Positions 30,131 through 37,910 are shown, numbered from the stretch's first letter. The stretch is DNA of 64,000 nt from an uncultured Bacillota bacterium (GCA_947645675.1 CANSDP010000005.1:1-64000), one strand, 5' to 3'. Program-made: numbers and translations. Notes: generated by a model not told the origin, from the sequence alone.

Positions 30131-31192
30131 ATGGGAAATATTCTGGATTATCTGGCCTGGCGGGGGGACCTGCCCCTGAGCCGGGTTCCGTTTGGGGCGG
30201 TGGACGCCCTGGTGCTGGCGGTGCTGTCCTATGTCCGCTTTGGCGGCCTGGTCCCGGCGGGGGAGCGGGTCCCGCTGGGCAGGGCGGCGGAGGGCTATCT
30301 GGCCCTCCCGCCGGCAAGACGGCGGGGGCGGGAGAGGGACCTGGACCTCCTCCGGGCGCTGGCGGAGGCCCCCCGGTTTTCCGGGATGGAGCTGTGCCGT
30401 TATGCGGACCGGTTCGTGCCGGAGGAGGAGAGCCAGTTTGCCGCCCTCACCGTTCTTACCGGGGACGGCTCGTCCTTCCTGGCCTTCCGGGGGACCGACG
30501 GCACTCTGGTGGGCTGGAAGGAGGACTTCAACCTCAGCTTTCTGGACGTGGTCCCCGCCCAGCTGGAGGCGGCGGAATATGTGCGGACCTGGGCGGAGGA
30601 ATTTCCCGGGCCGGTGACGCTGGGGGGACACTCCAAGGGGGGCAACCTGGCGGCGGCGGGGGCCTGCCTGTGCCCGGGGAAGGTCCGGGACCGGATCGGG
30701 CGGGTATACTCCTTTGACGGTCCCGGCTTCGGACCCTACCTCCTGGCCCGGCCTGGCTATCAGGAGCTGCGCACCCGCATTCGGTCCCTTGTGCCTCAGT
30801 CGTCAGTGGTGGGGCTGCTTCTGGGCCATGAGGAGCCCTGCGCCGTGGTGGCCAGCGACCAGGAGGGCCTGCTGCAGCACAACCCCTACTCCTGGCAGGT
30901 GCTGGGTCCTGGCTTTATCCGGGTGGAGGGGGTGGACGCCGGGAGCCGGATGATTGACCGGACGCTGAAGGGCTGGCTGGCCGGGCTGACCTGCCAGCAG
31001 AGGGAGACGGTGGCCGGCACCCTCTATGAGCTTCTGTCCTCTGGGGACGCCAGGACGGTGAAGGAGGCCCTTCAGCCCGCCAACCTGGTCTCCGCCCTCC
31101 GGGCCGCCCTGGGCGCCGACCCCAAGGATCTGCTCACCGTGGCGGCATCCCTGGCCCGCCTGGGGGGCGCGGCCCTGCGGGAGGCGACCTGA
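30131..31192 (+). CDS. Mbeg1-like (DUF2974) alpha/beta-hydrolase
   Basis: This 353-residue protein belongs to the lipase-fold family found next to sporulation and stress genes in Firmicutes. It has the class-3-lipase-like FRGTDGTLVGWKEDF at about 119-133, the nucleophile elbow GGHSKGG (Ser168), and DGPGFG shortly after. No signal peptide is seen. Substrate unknown. The Shine-Dalgarno (GGGGAGA) sits just before the ATG. It is divergent from spoIIID, with about 100 bp between start codons. Confidence 0.8.
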   Translation: MGNILDYLAWRGDLPLSRVPFGAVDALVLAVLSYVRFGGLVPAGERVPLGRAAEGYLALPPARRRGRERDLDLLRALAEAPRFSGMELCRYADRFVPEEESQFAALTVLTGDGSSFLAFRGTDGTLVGWKEDFNLSFLDVVPAQLEAAEYVRTWAEEFPGPVTLGGHSKGGNLAAAGACLCPGKVRDRIGRVYSFDGPGFGPYLLARPGYQELRTRIRSLVPQSSVVGLLLGHEEPCAVVASDQEGLLQHNPYSWQVLGPGFIRVEGVDAGSRMIDRTLKGWLAGLTCQQRETVAGTLYELLSSGDARTVKEALQPANLVSALRAALGADPKDLLTVAASLARLGGAALREAT

Positions 31193-31236
31193 AAAAGCTC
31201 CGGCCCGATGAAAAACACGGAATCAATTTTGCGTCT

Positions 31237-31310
31237 GTAGGGCGCGACGACCCCGGCGCGCCGTTTGCAAAATCTGCCCATCAGCGGCGCGCCGGGCCGT
31301 CGCGCCCTGC
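31237..31310. repeat. GTAGGGCGCGACGACC palindromic intergenic repeat, copy A
   Basis: A 74-bp element has a left arm GTAGGGCGCGACGACCCCGG and an imperfect inverted right arm GGGCCGTCGCGCCCTGC. It is related to the copies at 9197-9262 and 57793-57874. Confidence 0.7.
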
Positions 31311-31454
31311 AAATGCGGCATTGCTTTCTCAAAATTGGTTTCCCTGGATGGAAAAAGAAAGCTATGGAAATAGAGGAGAAAATGTGATATACTGGAAAAG
31401 AGCCCGGCAGAGGGAGTATTGAGCCTTTTACAGGAGAGAAGGAGACGAGGGGAC

Positions 31455-32942
31455 ATGGCTAAAACAGGCTTTGACAACGAACAATATCTCACCACCCAAT
31501 CCCGGCACATCCAGGACCGCATCGCCCAGTTCGGCGGCAAGCTCTATCTGGAGTTTGGCGGCAAGCTCTTTGACGACTACCACGCCAGCCGGGTGCTGCC
31601 CGGCTTTGAGCCGGACAGCAAGCTGCGGATGCTGGAGCAGCTTCGGGACAAGGCGGAGATCATCATCGCCATCAACGCCGGGGATATTGAGAAGAACAAG
31701 GTCCGGGGGGACCTGGGCATCACCTACGACAGCGATGTGCTCCGGCTTATCGACCAGTTCCGGGGCCGGGGGCTGTATGTGGGCAGCGTGGTGGTCACCC
31801 GCTATACCGGCCAGCCCGCCGCCGACGCCTTTCAGGCCCGGCTGGAGGCCTTGGGGTTAAAGGTCTACCGCCACTACCCCATCGAGGGCTACCCCCACAA
31901 CATCGCCAAGATCGTCAGCGATGAGGGCTATGGCCGCAACCAGTTTATCGAGACCAGCCACCCCCTGGTGGTGGTCACCGCTCCCGGTCCGGGCAGCGGA
32001 AAAATGGCCACCTGCCTCAGCCAGCTCTACCATGAGCACAAGCGGGCTACCGTGGCCGGCTACGCCAAGTTCGAGACCTTCCCCATCTGGAACCTGCCCC
32101 TGAAGCACCCCGTCAACCTGGCCTATGAGGCGGCCACCGCCGACCTGGACGACGTGAACATGATTGACCCCTTCCACCTCCAGGCCTACGGCGAGACTAC
32201 GGTGAACTACAACCGGGATGTAGAGATCTTCCCCGTGCTGGCCGCCATGTTTGAGAAAATCACCGGCTCCTGCCCCTACCAGTCCCCCACGGATATGGGG
32301 GTGAATATGGTGGGAAACTGCATCGTTGACGACGAGGTCTGTCAGGAGGCCGCCCGGCAGGAGATCGTCCGCCGGTACTACGACGCCCTGTGCGACCGCC
32401 GCCAGGGCAAAGGGACAGACAGCGCGGTGTATAAGCTGGAGCTGCTCATGCAGCAGGCGGGGATCACAGCGGACATCCGCCCGGTCGTGGCCAGGGCCAA
32501 TGAGCTGGCCGAGTCCACCGGCGAGCCCGCCATGGCCATTCAGCTGGCTGGCGGAACCATTGTGGATGGCAAGACCTCCGAGCTCATGGGCTGCTCCGCC
32601 GCCGCCCTCCTCAACGCCCTGAAGCACCTGTCGGGGGCCGGGGGGCACGGCGTCCATCTCATCGCTCAGAGCGCCATTGAGCCCATCCAAACGGTCAAGG
32701 TGGAATATCTGGGCTCCGCCAACCCCCGGCTCCACAGCGACGAGGTGCTCATCGCCCTGGCCTCCTCCGCCAACGCCGAGCCCAAGGCCGCCAAGGCCCT
32801 GGATCAGCTGGCCGCCCTCAAGGGCTGTCAGGCCCACTGCTCGGTGATCCTCTCCCCGGCGGACGCCAGCACCTATAAGCGCCTGGGCCTCCAGCTCACC
32901 TGCGAGCCCAAATATCAGACCAACAAGCTGTATCACCGGTAA
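31455..32942 (+). CDS. DUF1846 domain protein
   Basis: A 495-residue cytosolic protein matching the DUF1846 family widely found in Firmicutes. Recognisable segments are FLEFGGKL-like at the start (YLEFGGKLFDDYHASRVLPG), VVVTAPGPGSGKMATCLSQL (a phosphate-binding-like loop at about 178-185) and NMVGNCIVDDEVC. The glycine-rich loop hints at nucleotide binding, but no activity is established for the family as far as I know. ATG 31455 has GGAGACGAGGGG upstream; the longer frame is not needed. It is a single-gene unit ended by a strong hairpin. Confidence 0.85.
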   Translation: MAKTGFDNEQYLTTQSRHIQDRIAQFGGKLYLEFGGKLFDDYHASRVLPGFEPDSKLRMLEQLRDKAEIIIAINAGDIEKNKVRGDLGITYDSDVLRLIDQFRGRGLYVGSVVVTRYTGQPAADAFQARLEALGLKVYRHYPIEGYPHNIAKIVSDEGYGRNQFIETSHPLVVVTAPGPGSGKMATCLSQLYHEHKRATVAGYAKFETFPIWNLPLKHPVNLAYEAATADLDDVNMIDPFHLQAYGETTVNYNRDVEIFPVLAAMFEKITGSCPYQSPTDMGVNMVGNCIVDDEVCQEAARQEIVRRYYDALCDRRQGKGTDSAVYKLELLMQQAGITADIRPVVARANELAESTGEPAMAIQLAGGTIVDGKTSELMGCSAAALLNALKHLSGAGGHGVHLIAQSAIEPIQTVKVEYLGSANPRLHSDEVLIALASSANAEPKAAKALDQLAALKGCQAHCSVILSPADASTYKRLGLQLTCEPKYQTNKLYHR

Positions 32943-32948
32943 ATGCCG

Positions 32949-32974
32949 GGGCCGTCCTCACCGGGACGGCCCCT
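32949..32974 (+). terminator. Terminator after the DUF1846 gene
   Basis: GGGGCCGTCC (32949-32958) pairs with GGACGGCCCC (32965-32974), followed by TTGTATTTTT. Confidence 0.85.
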
Positions 32975-33120
32975 TGTATTTTTACAGATGTAAGCTTGTC
33001 AGACAAATTTGTGGGATAGCTCAGCTTTAACCGGTTTGGCCTTGTCCTTCTGCTTTTTTATCCCCTCTCTGACCGGGCTGTATTCCAGCAAATTTGGACA
33101 CTCCCCAAGCCAAGAGTCCC

Positions 33121-33149
33121 TTGTATTTTTTGACCGGCTGTTTTATAAT
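33121..33149 (+). promoter_or_regulatory. Promoter of the transketolase genes
   Basis: TTGTAT (33121-33126), 17-bp spacer, TATAAT (33144-33149). The rest of the 260-bp gap upstream shows nothing recognisable. Confidence 0.65.
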
Positions 33150-33204
33150 GGCTTTAGTGTGTGAAGCTATCCCAGCTACAAAAATTACCGCAAAGGAGAA
33201 TACT

Positions 33205-34050
33205 ATGACAGCCAGTGAGAAAAAGCAGCTGATGGCTGCGGCCTGCAAGGTGCGTATGGGTGTCGTTGAGGGGACCCACAGCGCCAAGGCCGGCCACCCC
33301 GGCGGCAGCCTGTCCGCCGCCGATCTGTTTACCTACCTCTACTTTAAGGAGCTGAACGTAGACCCCAAAAATCCCAGGTGGGAGGACCGGGACCGGTTCG
33401 TCCTGTCCAAGGGCCACACCGCCCCGGGGCTCTACGCCGCCCTGGCAAACCGGGGTTTCTTCCCTGTGGACGATCTGTCCACCCTCCGGCACATCGACAG
33501 CTACCTCCAGGGCCACCCCAACATGAACACCGTGCCCGGGGTGGACATGTCCACCGGCTCCCTGGGCCAGGGGGTCTCCTGCGCCGCCGGAATGGCCCTT
33601 GCCGCCCGGAGGATGGGCAAATCCTGCCGGGTCTACACCCTGCTGGGGGACGGCGAGATCCAGGAGGGGCAGGTCTGGGAGGCCATGATGTTCGCCGCCC
33701 ACTACAAGCTGGACAATTTCTGCGCCATCGTGGACAACAACGGCCTCCAGATCGACGGCCCCATTGACCAGGTTATGAGCCCCTACCCCATTCCTGAGAA
33801 GCTGAAGGCCTTCGGCTTCTCGGTCATCGAGATCGACGGCCACGACTTTGACCAGATGGAGGCGGCCTTTGAAAAGGCCAAGGCCACCAAGGGGGCCCCC
33901 ACCGCCATCGTGATGAAGACCACCAAGGGCAAGGGAGTCAGCTATATGGAGGGCCAGGCCGGCTGGCACGGCAAGGCCCCCAACGACGAGGAATATGAGA
34001 TCGCCATGAAGGAGCTGCGGGCTCAGCTGGCGGAAGTGGAGGCGATGTAA
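33205..34050 (+). CDS. Transketolase, N-terminal subunit
   Basis: This 281-residue thiamine-pyrophosphate-binding half of a split transketolase carries GTHSAKAGHPGGSLSAADL, SKGHTAPGLYAAL, GSLGQGVSCAAGMA and the TPP/Mg motif LLGDGEIQEGQVWEA with the terminal NN (VDNNGLQ). Together with the next gene it transfers two-carbon units between sugar phosphates in the non-oxidative pentose-phosphate pathway. ATG 33205 follows AAAGGAG. The split into two genes is normal in many anaerobic Firmicutes. Confidence 0.92.
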   Translation: MTASEKKQLMAAACKVRMGVVEGTHSAKAGHPGGSLSAADLFTYLYFKELNVDPKNPRWEDRDRFVLSKGHTAPGLYAALANRGFFPVDDLSTLRHIDSYLQGHPNMNTVPGVDMSTGSLGQGVSCAAGMALAARRMGKSCRVYTLLGDGEIQEGQVWEAMMFAAHYKLDNFCAIVDNNGLQIDGPIDQVMSPYPIPEKLKAFGFSVIEIDGHDFDQMEAAFEKAKATKGAPTAIVMKTTKGKGVSYMEGQAGWHGKAPNDEEYEIAMKELRAQLAEVEAM

Positions 34051-34051
34051 C

Positions 34052-34996
34052 ATGGCAGACGTAAAAAAAATCGCGACCCGAGACAGCTACGGCAATGCCC
34101 TCAAGGAGCTGGGCCAGCTCCACGACGACCTGATCGTGTTCGACGCCGACCTGGCCGGGGCCACCAAGACGGGCACCTTCAAAAAGGCTTTCCCCGACCG
34201 CCACTTCAACTGCGGCATCGCCGAGGGCAATATGATCGCCGTGGCCGCCGGCGCCGCCGCCATGGGCCTGGTGCCCTTCGCCTCCTCCTTCGCCATGTTC
34301 GCCGCCGGACGGGCCTTCGAGCAGGTCCGCAACTCTATCGGCTATCCCCATCTCAACGTGAAGATTGGCGCCACCCACGGGGGCATCTCGGTGGGCGAGG
34401 ACGGGGCCTCCCACCAGTGCTGCGAGGACTTCGCCCTGATGCGGTCCATCCCCGGCATGGTGGTCATGTCCCCCGCCGACGACGTGGAGGCCCGCGCCGC
34501 CGTAAAGGCCGCCTATGAGTATGAGGGGCCCGTCTATCTGCGCTTTGGCCGTCTGGCCGTCCCCGTATTCCATGACGAGGCTGATTTCAAGTTTGAGATC
34601 GGCAAGGGTGAGGTCCTCCAGGAGGGCGGCGACGTGGCCATCATCGCCAACGGCCTGCTGGTCAACGAGGCGATGGAGGCGGGCAAGACCCTGGCCGAGG
34701 CCGGTATCTCCGCCCGGGTGATTAACCTGTGCACCATCAAGCCCCTGGACGAGGAGCTGGTGTTGAAAGCCGCCCGGGAGTGCGGCAAAATCATCACCTG
34801 CGAGGAGCACAGCATCATCGGCGGTTTGGGCGAGGCGGTATGCGCCCTGCTCAGCGAGAAGTGCCCCACCCCCGTCCGCCGCGTCGGCGTCAACGACGAG
34901 TTCGGCCACTCCGGCCCCGCCGCCGCCCTGCTCAAGCAGTTCGGCCTGTCGGCGGAGCACATCGTGGAGACCGCCAAGGATTTCTGCGGCAAATGA
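34052..34996 (+). CDS. Transketolase, C-terminal subunit
   Basis: This 314-residue partner of the preceding gene has the pyrimidine-binding domain (FDADLAGATKTGTFKKAFPD; RHFNCGIAEGNMIAVAAGAA) with the catalytic-glutamate region, and the transketolase C-terminal domain (GDVAIIANGLLVNEAMEAGK). The two genes are one base apart, so the subunits are made in equal amounts. Active sites form at the interface of the two proteins. Confidence 0.92.
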   Translation: MADVKKIATRDSYGNALKELGQLHDDLIVFDADLAGATKTGTFKKAFPDRHFNCGIAEGNMIAVAAGAAAMGLVPFASSFAMFAAGRAFEQVRNSIGYPHLNVKIGATHGGISVGEDGASHQCCEDFALMRSIPGMVVMSPADDVEARAAVKAAYEYEGPVYLRFGRLAVPVFHDEADFKFEIGKGEVLQEGGDVAIIANGLLVNEAMEAGKTLAEAGISARVINLCTIKPLDEELVLKAARECGKIITCEEHSIIGGLGEAVCALLSEKCPTPVRRVGVNDEFGHSGPAAALLKQFGLSAEHIVETAKDFCGK

Positions 34997-35009
34997 TTGG
35001 ATAAAAAAT

Positions 35010-35040
35010 ACGGAGCGTCAGCGACGCTCCGTGTTTTTTG
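35010..35040 (+). terminator. Terminator after transketolase
   Basis: ACGGAGCGTC (35010-35019) pairs with GACGCTCCGT (35023-35032), loop AGC, then GTTTTTTG. Confidence 0.85.
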
Positions 35041-35164
35041 CGGCCATTCCTTCAGAAAAGGTACGCTTTCTTTCAATATATTCAGCGCGGCCGTCAGCGG
35101 CCCGGATCATCGGGCGCGGATCACGCGGCCCCTTTTTGCTTAAAAAAATTCACAATTATTTTAG

Positions 35165-35193
35165 TTGAAATATAGGCGGAAATATGGTAAAGT
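35165..35193 (+). promoter_or_regulatory. Promoter of the small P-loop protein
   Basis: TTGAAA (35165-35170), 17-bp spacer, TAAAGT (35188-35193). Confidence 0.6.
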
Positions 35194-35247
35194 GTAATTA
35201 AACAGAGGGAACACCCCCCGATGTCAAAACAATAAGGAGTGATACAC

Positions 35248-35658
35248 ATGATTCGAGTTATCATGGGCAAGAAGGGCTCCGGCAAGACCAAAAGTGTCAT
35301 TGAGCTGATTAACAACGCGGTGCAGACCGAGCACGGCAACGTGGTCTGCATTGAGAAAGGCAACAAGCTGACCTTCGATATCCATTACAACATCCGCCTG
35401 GTGGAGGCCAGCGAGTACGATATCGCCGACTACACCGCCCTCAAGGGCTTTATCAGCGGCATGTACGCCGGCAATTACGACATTACCCACATCTTCATCG
35501 ACAGCCTCACTAAGATCGTAGGCGGCGAGTGCGACAACGAGACGGAGAAGTTCCTGGACTGGCTGAACAAGTTTGCCGAGCGGCACAACATCAAGTTCAC
35601 CATCACCATCAGCGACGACGAGTCCCTCGCCCCTGACGGCGTGAAGAAGTTCTTTTGA
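35248..35658 (+). CDS. Small P-loop NTP-binding protein (hypothetical)
   Basis: This 136-residue protein starts with Walker A GKKGSGKT at residues 7-14. A Walker-B-like strand-plus-acid (ITHIFIDSLTKI) appears near residue 85, and a TITISDDES segment lies near the end. It is too short for a complete helicase or kinase and looks like a minimal RecA-like ATPase. Similar small proteins are conserved in Clostridia without assigned function. ATG 35248 follows AAGGAG by eight bases. It is a single-gene unit with its own promoter and terminator. Confidence 0.7.
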   Translation: MIRVIMGKKGSGKTKSVIELINNAVQTEHGNVVCIEKGNKLTFDIHYNIRLVEASEYDIADYTALKGFISGMYAGNYDITHIFIDSLTKIVGGECDNETEKFLDWLNKFAERHNIKFTITISDDESLAPDGVKKFF

Positions 35659-35665
35659 TTACGCA

Positions 35666-35697
35666 AGCGCCCCGGCCTGGTGCCGGGGCGCTGTTTT
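35666..35697 (+). terminator. Terminator of the P-loop gene
   Basis: AGCGCCCCGGC (35666-35676) pairs with GCCGGGGCGCT (35682-35692), then GTTTTT. Confidence 0.85.
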
Positions 35698-35776
35698 TCA
35701 AGGCGTTCCGGGGGACAGTCCCGGGAGTATAGTCCCATAAAACGGTCTATAATAGAACAAATTTTCGATTTTACCG

Positions 35777-35850
35777 TTGACAATCTATTTCCTAAGGTGT
35801 ATGCTAAGCACAGTTATAGAACGCAAGTTCTATAACTGTGCTTTACTCTT
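35777..35850 (+). promoter_or_regulatory. Promoter followed at once by a perfect 17-bp hairpin
   Basis: TTGACA (35777-35782), 17-bp spacer and TATGCT (35800-35805) form a good promoter. Starting at the next base is a perfect 17-bp inverted repeat (35806-35822 with 35827-35843, loop GCAA), followed by TTACTCTTTT. No gene follows on this strand; the tRNAs are on the other. It is either a terminator that makes a stub RNA or an operator for a promoter. Confidence 0.45.
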
Positions 35851-35865
35851 TTGCCGCCGGAATAT

Positions 35866-35900
35866 AAAAAAACCTGGAGCAAGGCGAACCTTGTTCCAGG
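35866..35900 (-). terminator. Terminator of the tRNA operon
   Basis: On the minus strand, CCTGGAACAAGG pairs with CCTTGCTCCAGG around TTCG (35873-35900), then seven Ts (35866-35872). Confidence 0.88.
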
Positions 35901-35902
35901 CT

Positions 35903-35987
35903 TGGTGGAGGAGGGTGGATTCGAACCACCGAAGCGAAACGCAACAGATTTACAGTCTGCCCCCTTTGGCCACTCGGGAACTCCTCC
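35903..35987 (-). tRNA. tRNA-Tyr (GUA)
   Basis: An 85-nt class II tRNA with acceptor GGAGGAG/CTCCTCC, an anticodon arm with loop CUGUAAA (anticodon GUA), a long variable arm, the T-loop GGTTCGAATCC and an encoded CCA. It lies 9 nt after tRNA-Thr in the same transcript. Confidence 0.95.
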
Positions 35988-35996
35988 ATATGTAGT

Positions 35997-36072
35997 TGGA
36001 GCTGGTGGACGGATTCGAACCCCCGACCTGCTGATTACAAATCAGCTGCTCTACCGGCTGAGCTACACCAGC
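35997..36072 (-). tRNA. tRNA-Thr (UGU)
   Basis: A 76-nt tRNA with acceptor GCTGGTG/CACCAGC, D-arm AGCTCAGCCGGTAGAGCA, anticodon arm GCTGA-TTTGTAA-TCAGC (anticodon UGU, reading ACA), T-loop GGTTCGAATCC and an encoded CCA. Confidence 0.95.
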
Positions 36073-36100
36073 ACTTGGCGGCTGTCCAACAGCAGACGTA

Positions 36101-36129
36101 ATTATAGCAAAGAAAGGAAGAGATGTCAA
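36101..36129 (-). promoter_or_regulatory. Perfect consensus promoter of the tRNA operon
   Basis: On the minus strand TTGACA (36124-36129), 17-bp spacer, TATAAT (36101-36106), ending about 30 bp before tRNA-Thr. Confidence 0.85.
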
Positions 36130-36150
36130 GTAGAATTTCAAAAAAATTTT

Positions 36151-36318
36151 ATTTCGCCTCTCTGGGACCTCCAGGACCAGCGGCCGGACTGGTACTGCGC
36201 CCGGTGCGGCGGGGAGCAATACCACTATGACCGGGCCTGGCAGGGGCGGGGGGGACGCCTGTGCGCCCGGTGTTTCGCGCAAGAGAAGCTGAGGAGGGAT
36301 CACTATGACGTTAGCTGA
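36151..36318 (+). CDS. Small zinc-ribbon protein, start not resolved
   Basis: This frame encodes SPLWDLQDQRPDWYCARCGG and a second CARC about 25 residues later, a four-cysteine zinc ribbon, and ends overlapping the next gene's ATG by 14 bp. No ATG, GTG or TTG is found between the tRNA promoter and the ribbon. The only candidate in frame is an ATT at 36151. Another ATG (36123) lies in a different frame behind AAAGGAAGAG and would join this frame if a run of seven As were one base shorter. It may be a pseudogene, an indel or an unusual start. Confidence 0.4.
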   Translation: MSPLWDLQDQRPDWYCARCGGEQYHYDRAWQGRGGRLCARCFAQEKLRRDHYDVS

Positions 36319-36538
36319 GCTGTCACCGGAGTATCGGGCCCACGCCCACGCGCTGAGCCTGCGGATCTGCCAGCTGGAATATATGCTGGGGCGCACCAAG
36401 AATGCGGACAAGCGCTGCCAGCTCCAGGACCGCATTCGAATGCTGTCCGCCATGCTCCGGGAGGCCAACGAGCTGGCTGTGCTCACAGAGCGCTATTACG
36501 ACAGGGGGTATCGCAGGAATGCCAAATACACGATATAG
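36305..36538 (+). CDS. 77-residue helical protein ahead of a sigma-like gene
   Basis: A mostly helical protein (YRAHAHALSLRICQLEYMLG; LQDRIRMLSAMLREANELAV) with a basic C-terminus. ATG 36305 has GAGGAGG nine bases upstream, and its stop overlaps the start of the next gene by 20 bp, so the three small genes here are coupled. Sets like this occur in phage-derived regions of Clostridia, but I do not recognise the protein. Confidence 0.55.
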   Translation: MTLAELSPEYRAHAHALSLRICQLEYMLGRTKNADKRCQLQDRIRMLSAMLREANELAVLTERYYDRGYRRNAKYTI

Positions 36539-36842
36539 AAAGGGGAGTCTGTACGCCGCCGATATGGCCATGTACAGCCGTCAGATGGCCGCCGACAACA
36601 GCCGGGAGGTCAGCCGCCTGAAACGCAACCTGATCCGCTGTCTGCGGGAGGATGTCACCGAGAAGCAGAGACAGATGATTTTGATGTACTACGCCGAGGG
36701 GAAAAACATGCGGGAGATCGGCGAGCAGATCGGCATCGACAAATCCTCTGTCTCCCGCACTATCAAACGGGGCGAACGCCGCCTCCAGCGCTGCCTGCGC
36801 TACGGCGCCGAGGCATACCTGCGGAGTATGGACGACCTCTAA
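36519..36842 (+). CDS. Sigma-70 region-4-like DNA-binding protein
   Basis: This 107-residue protein's C-terminal half is a sigma region 4 helix-turn-helix: VTEKQRQMILMYYAEGKNMR then EIGEQIGIDKSSVSRTIKRG. There is no region 2, so it cannot melt promoters like a full sigma factor. It resembles phage late-gene activators and YlxM-like regulators. The start ATG 36519 has AGGGGG/AGGA upstream. Ended by the hairpin at 36848-36879. Confidence 0.7.
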   Translation: MPNTRYRKGSLYAADMAMYSRQMAADNSREVSRLKRNLIRCLREDVTEKQRQMILMYYAEGKNMREIGEQIGIDKSSVSRTIKRGERRLQRCLRYGAEAYLRSMDDL

Positions 36843-37014
36843 ACAATACGCCCCCATCCGGACAACCGGGTGGGGGCGTTTCTCTTTGTTCAGCTGATCT
36901 GCCCCGTGGGAGAATTATTTCCGACTCCTGACACATATTTGATGTTGCATAAGTTGACGGAATCATCAACCCAATCAGTAAAATAATAGATAGAAGAAAA
37001 GAAAACTTTTTCAT
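36763..37014 (-). pseudogene. Secreted small protein, probably truncated
   Basis: The frame starts with a good Shine-Dalgarno (GGAGGGAAA) and a clear signal peptide (MKKFSFLLSIILLIGLMIPS, then TYA). After about 40 residues it reads through the terminator at 36848-36879 and into the antisense of the sigma-like gene, giving an unnatural Pro/Gly/Arg-rich tail. The original 3' end appears lost. It is the third gene behind PadR and the HAAS protein. Confidence 0.4.
36848..36879 (+). terminator. Terminator of the zinc-ribbon/sigma-like gene set
   Basis: ACGCCCCCA (36848-36856) pairs with TGGGGGCGT (36871-36879), followed by TTCTCTTTG. Confidence 0.75.
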
Positions 37015-37032
37015 CGTGTTTCCCTCCATGAT

Positions 37033-37416
37033 TTAAGGCAGTGTAAATTCTGAATAAATAGTTAGTGTGTCGTTAATTTCTACTTGTACTGGGGTTTTCT
37101 TGAAAGTGACTGCAAAAACACTTATTGTTACCGACACTGTAATCAAAGCCGCAACGCACCCACGCAGAAGAAATTTTTTTCGCTTCCGGTAGCGCTCCAG
37201 CTCCTCCGGCTCCAGCGTCTCCAGAAAGCCCTGGGCCAGCTCCTCTGGGTCTCCCAAAAGGTCGATCAGCTCCTGCCGGGTGGCGTCCGGTTTTTGCCGC
37301 AGGAACTCCTCCGCCGCTTGACGGGTTTTGGTCAAAAACCGCTTTCGAGTGCCGTTCGGGCAGTCCAGCCGCTGTTCCAGCTGTTGGAAATAGCCTGACA
37401 TTCCTACACATTCCAT
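37033..37416 (-). CDS. HAAS-domain (DUF1700-like) membrane protein
   Basis: This 127-residue protein has a helical N-terminal domain typical of HAAS/DUF1700 proteins (KFLTKTRQAAEEFLRQKPDA-like; LIDLLGDPEELAQGFLETL), a membrane helix at about 85-105 and a short outer tail. These are regularly encoded right after PadR-family repressors, as here (14-bp gap), and are thought to act with them. ATG 37416 follows AAAGGAGGTGA by seven bases. Confidence 0.75.
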   Translation of the reverse strand: MECVGMSGYFQQLEQRLDCPNGTRKRFLTKTRQAAEEFLRQKPDATRQELIDLLGDPEELAQGFLETLEPEELERYRKRKKFLLRGCVAALITVSVTISVFAVTFKKTPVQVEINDTLTIYSEFTLP

Positions 37417-37430
37417 ACCGATCACCTCCT

Positions 37431-37790
37431 TTATTCCAGTTCAAGCACACGGGCCAGGGCGGCGGTATAGCGCTTATACTCCCGGACCAGCGCGTCCAGA
37501 TAGGTGGACCCGGCGTCGGTGATCTTGAGATAGATGCGGGTGCGGTTGTCCTCGCTGACGACCTTCTCGTGCTCCTCAACGTAGCCATTCTCCTCCAGGC
37601 GGTAAATGGACAAATACAGCGTGTTGAACACAATATCCCCGCCGCTGCGCTCCGCGATGGCGTTCATCATCTCATAGGTATACATGGGTTTTTCGCGCAG
37701 AAGATGCAGGACCATCATCTCGGTGGTGGCCTTTTTCAGCGCGATCGGAAGATTTTCCGGGCTCCCGCTGGTTTTTTCTCGTTTTGCCAT
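37431..37790 (-). CDS. PadR-family transcriptional regulator
   Basis: This about 119-residue winged-helix regulator contains EMMVLHLLREKPMYTYEMMN, then DIVFNTLYLSIYRLEENGYV (the PadR signature of recognition helix and wing) and YLKITDAGSTYLDALVREY. PadR proteins usually repress their own operon and a neighbouring target until an effector binds. The start is uncertain: ATG 37790 is adopted by family alignment, ATG 37799 is possible, and neither has a clear Shine-Dalgarno. The divergent promoter region carries nested palindromes. Confidence 0.85.
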   Translation of the reverse strand: MAKREKTSGSPENLPIALKKATTEMMVLHLLREKPMYTYEMMNAIAERSGGDIVFNTLYLSIYRLEENGYVEEHEKVVSEDNRTRIYLKITDAGSTYLDALVREYKRYTAALARVLELE

Positions 37791-37841
37791 GATGCACATC
37801 ACACACACTTTTCTATTTGATACTTTATAAAGCACAGCCTT

Positions 37842-37869
37842 ATTATATAGGAAAATATTTCATTGTCAA
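37842..37869 (-). promoter_or_regulatory. Promoter of the padR operon
   Basis: On the minus strand TTGACA (37864-37869), 16-bp spacer, TATAAT (37842-37847). Confidence 0.65.
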
Positions 37870-37888
37870 GTATAACTTATATTGACAA
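37863..37888. promoter_or_regulatory. Nested palindromes between divergent promoters, likely PadR operator
   Basis: TTGTCAA (37863-37869) and TTGACAA (37882-37888) are inverted repeats containing the two -35 boxes. Between them lies TATAACTTATA (37871-37881), itself a palindrome. A repressor here would shut both promoters. Confidence 0.5.
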
Positions 37889-37910
37889 ATATCTATTTCT
37901 GTGTTATTAT
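37882..37910 (+). promoter_or_regulatory. Promoter of the secreted-protein gene at 37962
   Basis: TTGACA (37882-37887), 17-bp spacer, TATTAT (37905-37910). Confidence 0.7.

Noticed and set aside
35851-36300. Open frame reading through both tRNA genes
   Set aside because: The first 85 codons are antisense tRNA; only the zinc-ribbon end looks like protein.
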